A stretch of 20,474 nucleotides of DNA from positions 1 through 20,474 of the forward strand of contig JANOHV010000021.1 in assembly GCA_031406795.1 (NCBI GenBank). Reading direction: 5' to 3'. The translations under genes were made by a program, and so were the position numbers. The stretch comes from DATDCY01 sp031406795 [NCBI: Candidatus Rokuibacteriota bacterium] (lineage in GTDB: Bacteria > JAUVQV01). Shown here piece after piece: positions 9,001-16,811 of the stretch (the first letter of the stretch is position 1; every line of letters starts with the position of its first letter). The notes beneath the pieces were generated by a model, which saw only the letters and a program-made list of their open reading frames with translations, searched no databases and was not told the DNA's origin.

Positions 9001-10732
9001 CCGCGATGTCCGGCAGGCGCCAGCGGGCCCCATACCGCGCCACAGCCGGGTCGCACCCCGTTCCGATCATCACGCCGGCACGATCGGGCTGCGGCAGGAC
9101 GATCGCGGCCAGCGCCTCCCGCGCCGCCGCCATGACCCAGGTCTGCTGCGGCAGGGCGAACGCCAGATCGTTCGGCGGGAAGCGCGTGCCGACCACCGGG
9201 AGGCAGATCGTTGTGGCGCGATGGGTCGCCGGGCCGTCCGCGGCAAAGAGCGCGGCGGCGAAATCCGCCGCCGATCTCCCCGCGCCGACCGCGGCGCCAA
9301 TCCCCACCACGGCGATCGGTACGTCAGCCGCGGGAGCCACGCGGCGGGGCGGCGCGGAGCGGAAGTCTCCGGAGGAGGAGTCAGGCGAGGCGCTTGAAAG
9401 AGCTCCGGCGGCGCATCGCCCCCCCGCGCTGCGATCGCCGGGTTCCTCGACGATCAGATGGGCGTTGGCGCCCCCGAACCCGAAGGCGCTCACGGCTCCC
9501 CGCCGCATGCCGCGGCACACCCAGGGCTCCGCCTCGCGCAGCAGCCGCAGCGGCGTGCCCGCCAGTTGCGCCAGCGGGTCGTCGGCGTGAAGGGTGGGCG
9601 GCCGCACGCCCGCGGCGATGGCGCCGATGAGTTTGAGCAGGCCCGCGATGCCCGCGGCGGTCACGGCGTGGCCGAAGTTCGACTTGAGCGAACCGACGGG
9701 GAGGTCCGCCACGCCGGCGAAAACACGCGCCGTGCTGCACACCTCGACGGCGTCCCCGACCGCCGTCCCGGTGGCGTGGCACTCGAGCAGGGAGACGTCG
9801 GCCGGCAGCAGGCCCGCCGCCGCGTAGGCCGCTCGCAGCGCGCGCTCCTGGCCCTCCTCGGCCGGCGCCAGAAGACCGCGGCCCCGTCCGTCGTTGGAGA
9901 GCCCGATGCCCCGGATCACCCCGTAGACCCGGTCGCCCGCGGCCTGCGCGTCCTCGAGGCGCTTGAGGGCGACCGCACCCGCCCCTTCGGCCGGGAGCAG
10001 ACCGTCGGCCTCGCGGTGGAACGGCCGGCTGCGCCCGCTGCGGCTGAGCGCCTGCAGCGCGGTGAAGCCGACGTGGATGAAGAGATCGTCCGCGGCGTTG
10101 ACCGCCCCGGCCAGCGCCACATCTGCCCGCCGGTCGTGCAGCAGATCGCACGCGAGTTTGATCGCATAAAGCGAAGAGGCGCAGGCGGCGTCGATCGCGA
10201 ACCCCGGCCCCAACCCGAGCGCACGCGCGACGAGCTGGACCGGCAACCCGGACAAGAAGCGGTTGCGGGCGTCGACCGGTCCGATCCCGGCGGCGGCGGC
10301 GAGCGCGGGGCCCAGCCAGATCCGCTCGGCGAACCGGGCAAACGCGGCGGACGGAAAGGAAAGATTGCCGAAGACCGCCGCGACGCGCGGCCCGCCCTCC
10401 ACGCCGGCCTCGCGCAGCGCCTCCCGCGAAACGTGCAGAAGCCAGCGCGCCAGGGGGTCGAGCCGCTGCACCTGCTCCGCCGGCAGCGCGAACCCCGCAG
10501 GATCGAATAGGGCATCGAAGCCCGCGACATAGCCGCCGCGATCAGTGCAGACGGCGTCCAGGCCGGAGTCGGCGCCGCCGAAGAGCAGTTCGCGGCGCAC
10601 CCGCCAGCGGCCCCGCGGGGCGCTGGAGACGAGATCGTCGCCCGCGAGCACCCGCTCCCAGAGCGCGCCGGGACTCAGCGCGCCGGGCAGCACGCAGGCC
10701 CGACCGACGATCGCGATCGGGGGGAAGCTCAC
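3041..10732 (-). CDS. PfaC-like lipid synthase subunit: KS-CLF-DH-DH-DH-(PPTase-like?)-acyltransferase
   Basis: The product is a 2563-aa megasynthase. KS spans about residues 2-430 with the triad Cys184 (DAACASS), His319 (CHATGT) and His355 (NFGHA). The chain-length factor follows (about 470-795), with Glu633 in place of the active Cys. A helical linker lies at about 896-944. Two FabA-like double-hotdog DH units come next: about 984-1370, whose second half has HFTNDP with His1252 and Glu1266, and about 1400-1750, with HFFQDP and His1644. Their first halves (YLHQGRMPAG and FAANGARSMP) lack the catalytic motif, as is usual in the family. A PKS-type DH has His1782 in one half and Asp2012 (DALTH) in the other, split by about 80 low-complexity residues. 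A weak PPTase-like stretch sits near 2120-2240. A PlsC-type domain (about 2255-2470) has NHQVGIE and EGTR (Glu2377). The roughly 90-residue tail is unrecognised. GTG 10732 overlaps the upstream TGA by four bases, which suggests translational coupling. No MAT lies between CLF and DH. The likely role is chain elongation, dehydration and transfer of the finished acyl chain to a glycerolipid. The product is unknown. Confidence 0.9.
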   Translation of the reverse strand: MSFPPIAIVGRACVLPGALSPGALWERVLAGDDLVSSAPRGRWRVRRELLFGGADSGLDAVCTDRGGYVAGFDALFDPAGFALPAEQVQRLDPLARWLLHVSREALREAGVEGGPRVAAVFGNLSFPSAAFARFAERIWLGPALAAAAGIGPVDARNRFLSGLPVQLVARALGLGPGFAIDAACASSLYAIKLACDLLHDRRADVALAGAVNAADDLFIHVGFTALQALSRSGRSRPFHREADGLLPAEGAGAVALKRLEDAQAAGDRVYGVIRGIGLSNDGRGRGLLAPAEEGQERALRAAYAAAGLLPADVSLLECHATGTAVGDAVEVCSTARVFAGVADLPVGSLKSNFGHAVTAAGIAGLLKLIGAIAAGVRPPTLHADDPLAQLAGTPLRLLREAEPWVCRGMRRGAVSAFGFGGANAHLIVEEPGDRSAGGRCAAGALSSASPDSSSGDFRSAPPRRVAPAADVPIAVVGIGAAVGAGRSAADFAAALFAADGPATHRATTICLPVVGTRFPPNDLAFALPQQTWVMAAAREALAAIVLPQPDRAGVMIGTGCDPAVARYGARWRLPDIAAAAGVTDEVWIRRAADLLSPPLAGAGVLGTMPNLPANRLNVQFNLTGPGFTISAEELSGVRALQVGLRALRAGELDLVLAGAADFSCDPVHEAAARELGLHGPHGDGAVVLALKRLTDAHRDGERVLALIDEVTEADESEEPAGVAADDLGEVEVAARFGRAHAAFGLVRVLAAVIACAAGRRPGGAAWPGDRRVRLEITALGGQLVRVGVRAAQTAEVALPGAAQSTETAASYPAHLLEPVLPPLPVAPFALPLAPVREPVTAFEAWRSSGDRPAGATQPPAPRRSAADGRDAAAPVASAAASPAPSASGDAAGRAPEARAQIAAQVAQAARVHRAVLDTQAAAHQQFLAFRERAAATLLAAASTGMSDHPSGGVAGRTPQPERSTGGILFGRSALQIHASGRISQVFGPAFADQDNLRRRVRMPEPPLLLADRVVRLEAEPLSLGNGTVVTETDIAAAAWYLHQGRMPAGIMVEAGQADLLLVSWLGVDALNRGERVYRLLGCELMYHGGLPVVGETLRYVIGVDGHAQQGAVRLFFFHSSCTVAGTPRLTVRDGQAGFFTEEELAASAGVLWNPLTAERREDARVDPPPVSAGRTRLSREQLEAFAAGRADECFGPGFAAAAAHTRTPGIPGGPMLLLEEVTRIDVAGGPWGRGYLRAVDRIAPADWFFAGHFTNDPCMPGTLMFEAGLQAMAVYLAALGFTLERDGWRFEPVPEEPYRIRCRGQVTPASRELVYEVFVEELTAGPEPTLFADILCTVDGLKAFHCRRMGLRLVPGWPLDSQRELLAGLVDAGVAASEGALRFDGRSLLACAWGRPSAAFGPAYAAFDGVRRLARLPGPPYQFMSRVTHLEGAMGGMGEGSAVEVEYDIPADAWYFAANGARSMPFAVLLEAALQPCGWLATWAGSPLTSERDLSFRNLDGDGRLLAEVLPGDGTLRTRAVLTRISRSAGMLIESFHVECSIGERRVYELETVFGYFPAEALARQVGIPAAAGEREALEEQRPTSIDPLAGRREGAGEGPRMADAPLLMLDRVTGVWPTGSPAGLGRYRAESAVDPASWFFKAHFFQDPVQPGSLGLEAMLQLLQFAMLDAGLAECPGGAVRFEPLALGERHSWKYRGQVLPRNRRVITLLDLTRTGSDERGPIAVADASLWVDGTKIYEARGLSMRIVRDALSALEEPAAGVSAGDEELLDPAVDAWLHDHRPTWTVPALPLMSMVDRLARAAASRAPGMRVVAVEDARALRWVPVTGPLRLKSEVVPQGAGVFDVTLLAWRETANDALSRFEPVATGQVFLAPKYGTSAVDPDCNIVPPTASEDDRGEGVARRGGLQRGSEARPMEVRSDHPSGGVAGRTPQPGRERQDAPGTECTPDAAWDPPANASPAPDPYASGTLFHGSSFQLLRDLLLAPGASSSLLDAAAGGARRGLLHEALLDALTHGIPHDRLCDWSPEIPADRVAYPHRIVSLRLFAPLPDAGEVRCETRFAGFDGEARFPRFLIQAIAGGRVLACLELVEVLFPKGALGSAPPGARRAFLRDRCYVPGLRLSREEAGKTRLAAADVRASDWLPGTLADAYAAGDDLLGRIAVKEHVGARAAVHPSIVTVDLRADCAGAPEHEVAAGRQIARCPSEPLAVWPLSVERTASAIAVSDAGPAILDFAPVRDWWDGYYRIGRWPVEDIYFGLAGRFVRRVRLEDPTGFAALRGRGVLYLANHQVGIESILFSLIASALSGVLTVTLAKIEHRTTWLGNLIRHAFAWPGAHDPGVITYFDRSNREELPRIIGVLAREIAGGGKSVMVHVEGTRALTCRAPVQKMSGAFLDMAIATGAPVIPVRFAGGLPVDPLAAKLEYPAGMGGQQITFGTAILPVELAALPYKERKERVIAAINGLGRAAAEEAPLAPDPGFEAVVREWTAHTGASPEHAALFETLRRLASPGEEISSLLAGARAGCLVVRDDERGRWLAELARRLYGPRGPAVTVAGDEPCGA
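4927..4972. repeat. 46-bp direct repeat, copy A, inside pfaC-like gene (split DH3 linker)
   Basis: This is identical over 46 bases to 7852-7897. With one mismatch the match extends five more bases to the left (from 4922). It encodes SDHPSGGVAGRTPQP at residues 1921-1935. It contains two overlapping inverted repeats: GCGGGGT (4933-4939) with ACCCCGC (4950-4956), and CCACCCC (4948-4954) with GGGGTGG (4961-4967). It sits in the low-complexity insertion (about residues 1885-1967) that separates the two hotdog halves of the third DH. Confidence 0.9.
7852..7897. repeat. 46-bp direct repeat, copy B, inside pfaC-like gene (linker before DH1)
   Basis: This copy is base-for-base identical to 4927-4972, in the same orientation and the same reading phase. 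It encodes the same 15 residues at 946-960. It lies just after the helical linker and before the first FabA-like DH unit. Both copies avoid folded domains, which is expected if insertions were tolerated only in linkers. Confidence 0.9.
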
Positions 10733-13700
10733 CGCAGGGACGGGGTGGGGAGGAATCCCGGCCGTCGATGCAGCTCGACCCGGCGCAGCTCCGCCACGAG
10801 CTCGCCCCCCGCCGTCACGAAGGAGATGTCGCAGACAACCCGGTCGGCGCCGAGAACCGTGCCGCGCAGGCGGCAGCAGACCTCGCCCGCATCCCAACGC
10901 GCGCGATAGGCGTGATAGGCCCCGACCGCGGTCGGGAGCGAACGCCCGCCGATGACGTGGCCGCTCCAGAGCAGCGCCAGCTGCAAACCGCCGTCGAGCA
11001 GCGCCGCGGCGGTGGTCCAGGAACCGCGCCACCCGCCGGCGAGCGCGCCGTCGAGCAGGGCGACCGCCCCCTCCGGCGAGATCCCCTCGACGGCGCGAAT
11101 CACCTGGAACTGCGGGCCGTGGAAGAGTTCGACCCCGTAGGTCGCGCGCGCGTACCGCTCCAGCCCGGCCGGGGCGGGGGGAGCGTCACCGTCGGGCAGC
11201 GATCCGGAGAACTCCGCGGCGGCGGTGTAGTGCAGCGTGCCGTCGGCGCCCCGCAGCTCCAGCTCCATCCGACCGTCCCCGTTCTCGCGGCAGACGACGG
11301 TGAAGGGGTCGCCGCCGTTGCTGTAACGGCAGAGGCGCGCGCCCTGCATCACGCGCACGTCTCTGCAGACGGTCAGCTCCAGGCCCGGCCGGGCGGCGCG
11401 CGCGGCCCGCGCGAACCACTCCAGCGCCATCACCACGGGCAGCACGGGAACGTCGTCGATCGCGTGGTCGACGAGGAACGGGTGCGACGCGGCGGTCACC
11501 ACCACTTCGAGGTCGCGACGCCGCCCCTCGACGACGCCGGACGGGGATGCCTCAATGAGAATCTCGCGGAAGCCCGGAGCGGCCCGCAGCGCCTCCTCGG
11601 CGAACGCCGCGGCCCCGGCGCCCAGCGGAATCAGCCCGGCACCGAGCGCGAGGAAGTGCGCGCGCAGGGCGGGCGTGACCATCCCGCCGTCCCAGGGGCC
11701 CCAGTCCAGCGCGAGCACGGCGCAGCCGCCGCCGCGCCGCCGCGCCTCCCGTGCCCCCGCCGCGACGAGCGTCTCGTTGGCGGCGGCGTAGTCGCACTGT
11801 CCCGGGTTGCCGCGCCGCCCGGCCACCGAACCGAAGAGCGCGATGCAGCGCAGCGGATCGTTGGCGGTGGCATCGAGAAGCGCCCGCAGGCCGCCGGTCT
11901 TGGTCTCGTGCACGAGGTCGAACTGCACGTCGGTCTTGTCGGCGATCAGTCGATCGGCCAGCCGGCCCGCGCCGTGGATCAGCGCGGTGATCGGGCCGAA
12001 AGCCGCGCGCGCCTCGGCCAGCGCCGGTATCAGCGCGGCGCCGTCCCGGATGTCGACCCCCACGTAGCGACCCTCGGCGCCCGCGGCGCGCAATGCCTCG
12101 AGGGTGGCGCGCACTTCGCGCGCCGCGAGAAGGGCGCGCGCCTGCGCGGCGACCCGCGACGGCGCGAGCGCCTTCGCGGAGGCGCGGGCGGTCTCGGCCA
12201 GGGCCCGCGTCAGCGAGACCTCGTCCCGCAATTCCGCGAGCCCGGCGGGCTCCTCGAGAAGCGGCGTCGAGCCCAGCAGGATGAATCGGCCGCGCGTTTC
12301 CCGCGCCAGGGCGATCACGCACGCGGCGGTGACGCCGCGCCCGCCGCCCGCCGCCAGGACCACGGGGTGTTCGCCGAGCGCGGCCGCCGGCTGCGCCGCC
12401 TCGCCGCCGCGTGGCAGGCTCACCAGGGTCAGGCGTTCCCCGGCGGTGGTCAGGCCGACTTCCCGTTCGCTCCCGCCCTCGTGCAACTCGGCGACGATGG
12501 CGGCGGCAAGCAGCGCGGCGGACCGGCTCCCGGCCGCAAGGTCGATGGTCTTCACCGAAGCCCGGGGCCACTCCAGCGCCGCGGTCTTCGCGATGCCGGC
12601 GATCCCGGCCAGCCAGGCGCGCTCTCCGCCGGAGCGGCCGAAGTCGCCCCCTGAATCGTGCACGGTGACGAACACGCCGCCGCGCCGGGCGAATGCGCCG
12701 GCCACCGCGCGCGCGGCCCGAAAGACCTTTCGCACGGCGATCCCGGCGGCATTGGCGTCGCCGTCTCCCCCGAGGCCGGCCAGAACGATGACGGCCTCGG
12801 CCTCGGGTGGCGGCTCCTCGACCGGTATGGCGCGCGTCCCGAGCCGGGCGGCAAGTTCCCGGGCGACGCCGCCGCCGTCGCCGACGATGTGGATCAGCCG
12901 GCATGCGGCGAGGCCGGCGAGGCCGAGCCCGGGAGCGGGTGTCGCGACAGTCTCCACGGTGAAGCGCTCCAGGCGGGGTTCAGCCGGATCCCCCGGGCAC
13001 GTCGAGGCGGCGGCGGGACCGGATGGGGCGAGGAGTGCGGGCGCGGGTCCCCCGGGACAGCTCTCGCGCTGCCGCAGGTGATCGAGGATGTCGCCGAGCG
13101 TGCGCAGTTCGCCCACCGCGGCGGGAGCGACTTGCGCCCCGCCCGGGAGTCGCTCCTCCAGCGCCGAGAGGATCTCGATCCGCTTGATCGAGTCGATGCC
13201 GAGGTCCGCCTCCAGCCCCATGCCCAACGTCAGCAGTTCCGCCGGGTAGCCGGTCTTCTCCGCGACCACCCCGAGCAGCAGCGCCGCCAGGTCGAGCGTC
13301 TCGGGCGGCGCGGCGCCCCCGGAGCCGACGCCCTCGAGGCGGGCGACGATGTCGCCGAGCGTCCGCATTTCGCTCAGCGCCGCCGGCTCGAGCTGGGCCA
13401 GTGCGGGGAGGCGCTCTTCCAGCGCCGCGAGGATTTCGACCCGCTTGACCGAATCGATGCCGAGGTCCGCCTCCAACGCCATCTCCGACCGCAGCAGATC
13501 GACCGGGTAGCCGGTCTTCTCGGCCACCACGACGAGGAGCACGGCAAGGATTCCTGCGACGTTCCTCGCGGACGGATCGGCCGCGGCGGCCGTCTCCGGG
13601 ATCGCACACGGTACCGTGGGAGCGGGCGCAGATGCTCCGGGACACCGCGGCCCGGACGAGGATGGATCGCTCCACGCGTGCAGAACCGGTTTCAGTTCGG

Positions 13701-16700
13701 CCGGCAACCCGAAATCCGCCGCAGGCAGCCCGGCGGCCTGCGCCAGCGAGGCGCAGGAGCGCTCCACCGACTGCAGGAAAGCCAGATGGGTCCGGGTCGT
13801 CGTCTCCTGCCAGGCCAGGTGCGCCTCGGCGGTCTCACGCTGCAATTCTCGATACGCCGCGAGCCAGGTTCCCTCGTCGCCCCGCGACGCGGCTGCCGCC
13901 CCCCCCCCAGCAGCCGGAACGGCAAGCTCGGCGTTCGGCGGCGGCAGGGCCGCAGCGCCGCCCGCGGGCGGATACGGCTTGCCGTAGTTCGTCCCGCAGA
14001 TATCGATGGCGGCCGCGGGGCGGCGCAGTTCCCGCGGGTCCGGCTGGGGCAGAAAGGACTCCCAGAGCGGCGCCAGGTCCAGCTCGTGTCCCGCCGCGTA
14101 GAGAAGCGCGAGGCCGCGGTGAAACGCCGTGGCGGCGTCGCTGCCGCGCGCGTCGAGATTGATCGCGCGATGGGGCCGGCCGGCCAGGATCTTCCCGACG
14201 AGTCCCGTCAGCACCGCCCCGGGTCCGAGTTCGACGAAAGTCCGCGCGCCGAGCGCATACATCGCCTCGATCTGCTCGACGAACCGCACCGGCCGGGCGA
14301 ATTGCGCCGCGAGCAGCCGGCGCATCGAAGCCGGGTCTGCGGGATACGGCGCGGCCTCCGCATTGGAGAAGACGGGGACCGAAGCGGGCCCGAAGGGGAC
14401 CGACGCCAGGTACTGCTCGAAGTCGCCTGCCGCGTCCGCCACCAGCGGCGAATGGAAGGCCGTGGCGACGGGCAGCCGCAGCGACGGCAGCCCCTCGGCC
14501 CGCAGGTGCGTCTCGAACCGGCCGACCGCGTCCGCCGGGCCGGAGATCACGACCTGATCGGGGGCATTGTGGTTGGCAAACGTGACTTCGGGGTGCCCGG
14601 CGAGCAGCGCACGCACCTGCTCGGCGGAGGCCCGCACCGCCGTCATCGCCCCCGGCGTGCGCGCGGCGCCCGCCATCAGCTCGCCTCGGCGCCGGGCCAC
14701 GTCGAGCATCGCCGGCGCGGTGAAGACCCCCGCCGCGTGCAGGGCGACGACTTCGCCGAAGGAGTGCCCGCCGACGCACCCCGGCCGCACTCCCGCGGCG
14801 GAAAGCAGTTTCAACTGCGCCAGGGCCGCGGCGGCGAGGCCCGGCTGGGCCCACTGCGTGAGCCGCAGCCGCTCCTCCTGACGCGAACGCTCCTCGTCGG
14901 TGAACGCCGGCGGCGGGAACACCACCTGCTGCAGCCGCACCGGCCCGGCGATCGGTAGGTCGGCGGCCAGGTCCCACGCGGCCAGGGCCTCCGGCCAGAG
15001 CAGCGCGAGCCCGGTGCCCATCCCGACGTATTGGCTCCCCTGTCCCGCGAACAGGTAGGCCGGATCGCCCGCGGCTGGCCCGACGCCGATGTGGATGCCG
15101 GGCAGATCGATCGGCGCGTCGGGCGCCCGCTCCAGCGCCTCCGCCGCGGCCGCGAGCTTCGCCCTCAGGTCCTCCTCGTCGGCGGCGACGATCGCCAGAC
15201 GCACCCGCGGCACGCCGGCGAGCCCCTGCTGCGTCGCGCGGGCGAGCCAGGGGAGAAAACCGGCGCCGCCGACCTCGAGTTCGCGCAGCTCGCGCGCCAG
15301 ATCCCCGCACGACGCGGCCCCGAAGAGCACCAGCTCGGACGGGGCGACGCGGCGGCGCAGCGCCCGTGGCGCGGGCCCCCGGTACTCCTCGAGCGTCACG
15401 TGGAAGTTGCTGCCGCCGAACCCGAAGGAACTGACGGAGGCGCGCCGCGGGTGATCGCCGCCGCGGACCCAGGGGCGCGCCGCCGTGTTGAGGCAGAACG
15501 GGCTCTCGTCAATGGCGAGTTTCGGGTTCGGGCGGCTGACCTTGATCGTCGGCGGCAGCGCTCCGTGCTGCAGCGCCAGCACCGCCTTGAAGAGGCCCGC
15601 GGCTCCCGCCGCAGCCTTGGTGTGCCCGATCTGCGACTTGACCGAACCGAGCGAACACCACTGCCGGTCGGTCCGTCCCGACTCGTCGAAGACGGCGCGC
15701 AGCGCCTCGAACTCCGCCAGGTCCCCGGCCGTGGTGCCGGTCCCGTGCGCCTCGACCAGTTCGACCGTCTCGGGTCCGTAGCCGGCGGCCGCGTAGGCCC
15801 GCCGCAGGGCCAGCGCCTGCCCCTCGGCGCGCGGGGCGTAGACGCTCTTGGCGCGGCCGTCGGAGGAGCTGCCCAGGCCGCGCAGCACGGCGTAGATGCG
15901 GTCGCCGGCGGCCTCGGCGTCGTCCAGCCGCTTCAGAGCGACCATCGCCAGCCCCTCGCCGAGCAGCGTGCCGTCGGCCTCGTCGGAGAAGGGCCGGCAG
16001 TCGCCGGTGCGCGAGAGCGCGGGCGTCTTGCTGAAGCACAGGTACATGAAGATGTCGTTGAGCGTGTCGACCCCGCCGGTGATCACCAGGTCGGCCTGCC
16101 CGAGCGTCAGCTCGTTCACCGCCATCGACACCGCGGAGAAGGTGCTCGCGCACGCGGCGTCGGTGACGCAGTTGGTACCGCCGAGATCGAAGCGATTGGC
16201 GATGCGCCCGGCCACCACGTTGCCGAGCAGGCCGGGGAACGTGCTCTCCTGCCAGGGGACATAGCTAGCCGCGATCCGGTCGCAGATTCCGGCGACCTGC
16301 GACTCGGGGAGGCCGGCCTCGCGAAGCGCCTTGATCCAGACCGGGCGCTGCAACCGGCTGGCCATCGTGCTGAGCAGCTCCTGCCCCGAAGTGACGCCGA
16401 GGATCACGCCGATGCGCTCGCGCGGGAGCGCGGCGAACTGCCCGCGCGCGGCATCCTCGAGCACGCGCTGCGCCACGATCAGCGCGAGCAGCTGCACGGT
16501 GTCGGTCGCCGGGACGATGCTCGGCGGGACGCCGAAGCCGAGGGTATCGAAGGGCACCGGGTCGAGGAAGGCGCCGCGGCGCGCGTAGGTCTTGTCCGGC
16601 GCAGCCGGGTCCGGGTCGTAGTAGTCGTCGATGAGCCAGTGGCTCGGCGGGACGTCGCGGATCAGATCGCGGCCGGCGAGGATGTCGCGCCAGAACCCGG

Positions 16701-16779
16701 TCTCGTCGACGGAGCCCGGGAACAGCGCGCTGACGCCCACGATCGCGATCGGGACGCGGCGGTCGCGACGCTCGCTCAT
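10729..16779 (-). CDS. PfaA-like lipid synthase subunit: KS-MAT-ACP-ACP-KR-DH
   Basis: The product is 2016 aa. KS (about 8-460) carries Cys210 (DAACAST), His345 (EAHGTGT) and His386 (IGHTKA), so it looks active. The malonyl-transferase domain (about 575-890) has GQGSQYVGMG and the GHSFGE nucleophile elbow with Ser673. A charged helical segment (about 973-1011) may be a docking or dimerisation element. Two tandem ACPs follow, with phosphopantetheine serines Ser1110 (LGIDSVKR) and Ser1197 (LGIDSIKR), 87 residues apart. PUFA synthases usually have four to nine. The KR region (about 1290-1740) has a GGGRG nucleotide-binding loop and Tyr1664/Asn1668 (DYAAAN). A C-terminal PKS-type DH (about 1762-2010) has HPFLVDH (His1766/His1772) and DGGLQ (Asp1929). 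ATG 16779 was chosen because homology begins at once with VPIAIVG and GGGGGTG lies upstream. The upstream extension of the frame overlaps pfaD and is not protein-like. The gap to the pfaD-like gene is 32 bp. Confidence 0.93.
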   Translation of the reverse strand: MSERRDRRVPIAIVGVSALFPGSVDETGFWRDILAGRDLIRDVPPSHWLIDDYYDPDPAAPDKTYARRGAFLDPVPFDTLGFGVPPSIVPATDTVQLLALIVAQRVLEDAARGQFAALPRERIGVILGVTSGQELLSTMASRLQRPVWIKALREAGLPESQVAGICDRIAASYVPWQESTFPGLLGNVVAGRIANRFDLGGTNCVTDAACASTFSAVSMAVNELTLGQADLVITGGVDTLNDIFMYLCFSKTPALSRTGDCRPFSDEADGTLLGEGLAMVALKRLDDAEAAGDRIYAVLRGLGSSSDGRAKSVYAPRAEGQALALRRAYAAAGYGPETVELVEAHGTGTTAGDLAEFEALRAVFDESGRTDRQWCSLGSVKSQIGHTKAAAGAAGLFKAVLALQHGALPPTIKVSRPNPKLAIDESPFCLNTAARPWVRGGDHPRRASVSSFGFGGSNFHVTLEEYRGPAPRALRRRVAPSELVLFGAASCGDLARELRELEVGGAGFLPWLARATQQGLAGVPRVRLAIVAADEEDLRAKLAAAAEALERAPDAPIDLPGIHIGVGPAAGDPAYLFAGQGSQYVGMGTGLALLWPEALAAWDLAADLPIAGPVRLQQVVFPPPAFTDEERSRQEERLRLTQWAQPGLAAAALAQLKLLSAAGVRPGCVGGHSFGEVVALHAAGVFTAPAMLDVARRRGELMAGAARTPGAMTAVRASAEQVRALLAGHPEVTFANHNAPDQVVISGPADAVGRFETHLRAEGLPSLRLPVATAFHSPLVADAAGDFEQYLASVPFGPASVPVFSNAEAAPYPADPASMRRLLAAQFARPVRFVEQIEAMYALGARTFVELGPGAVLTGLVGKILAGRPHRAINLDARGSDAATAFHRGLALLYAAGHELDLAPLWESFLPQPDPRELRRPAAAIDICGTNYGKPYPPAGGAAALPPPNAELAVPAAGGGAAAASRGDEGTWLAAYRELQRETAEAHLAWQETTTRTHLAFLQSVERSCASLAQAAGLPAADFGLPAELKPVLHAWSDPSSSGPRCPGASAPAPTVPCAIPETAAAADPSARNVAGILAVLLVVVAEKTGYPVDLLRSEMALEADLGIDSVKRVEILAALEERLPALAQLEPAALSEMRTLGDIVARLEGVGSGGAAPPETLDLAALLLGVVAEKTGYPAELLTLGMGLEADLGIDSIKRIEILSALEERLPGGAQVAPAAVGELRTLGDILDHLRQRESCPGGPAPALLAPSGPAAASTCPGDPAEPRLERFTVETVATPAPGLGLAGLAACRLIHIVGDGGGVARELAARLGTRAIPVEEPPPEAEAVIVLAGLGGDGDANAAGIAVRKVFRAARAVAGAFARRGGVFVTVHDSGGDFGRSGGERAWLAGIAGIAKTAALEWPRASVKTIDLAAGSRSAALLAAAIVAELHEGGSEREVGLTTAGERLTLVSLPRGGEAAQPAAALGEHPVVLAAGGGRGVTAACVIALARETRGRFILLGSTPLLEEPAGLAELRDEVSLTRALAETARASAKALAPSRVAAQARALLAAREVRATLEALRAAGAEGRYVGVDIRDGAALIPALAEARAAFGPITALIHGAGRLADRLIADKTDVQFDLVHETKTGGLRALLDATANDPLRCIALFGSVAGRRGNPGQCDYAAANETLVAAGAREARRRGGGCAVLALDWGPWDGGMVTPALRAHFLALGAGLIPLGAGAAAFAEEALRAAPGFREILIEASPSGVVEGRRRDLEVVVTAASHPFLVDHAIDDVPVLPVVMALEWFARAARAARPGLELTVCRDVRVMQGARLCRYSNGGDPFTVVCRENGDGRMELELRGADGTLHYTAAAEFSGSLPDGDAPPAPAGLERYARATYGVELFHGPQFQVIRAVEGISPEGAVALLDGALAGGWRGSWTTAAALLDGGLQLALLWSGHVIGGRSLPTAVGAYHAYRARWDAGEVCCRLRGTVLGADRVVCDISFVTAGGELVAELRRVELHRRPGFLPTPSLR

Positions 16780-16811
16780 GGGGCACCCCCGCCAGTGGAC
16801 CGGTTCATCGC

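Noticed and set aside
10733-11032. Upstream extension of the pfaC-like frame to ATG 11032
   Set aside because: It would overlap the intact DH domain of the pfaA-like gene by 300 bp and the extra residues are not protein-like. GTG 10732 fits the KS start (FPPIAIVG).
12658-14958. Long plus-strand open frame (766 codons) antisense to the pfaA-like gene
   Set aside because: It mirrors the codons of the ACP/MAT region, is Arg/Gly/His-rich with no domain, and has no ribosome binding site. Such shadows are expected at this GC content.
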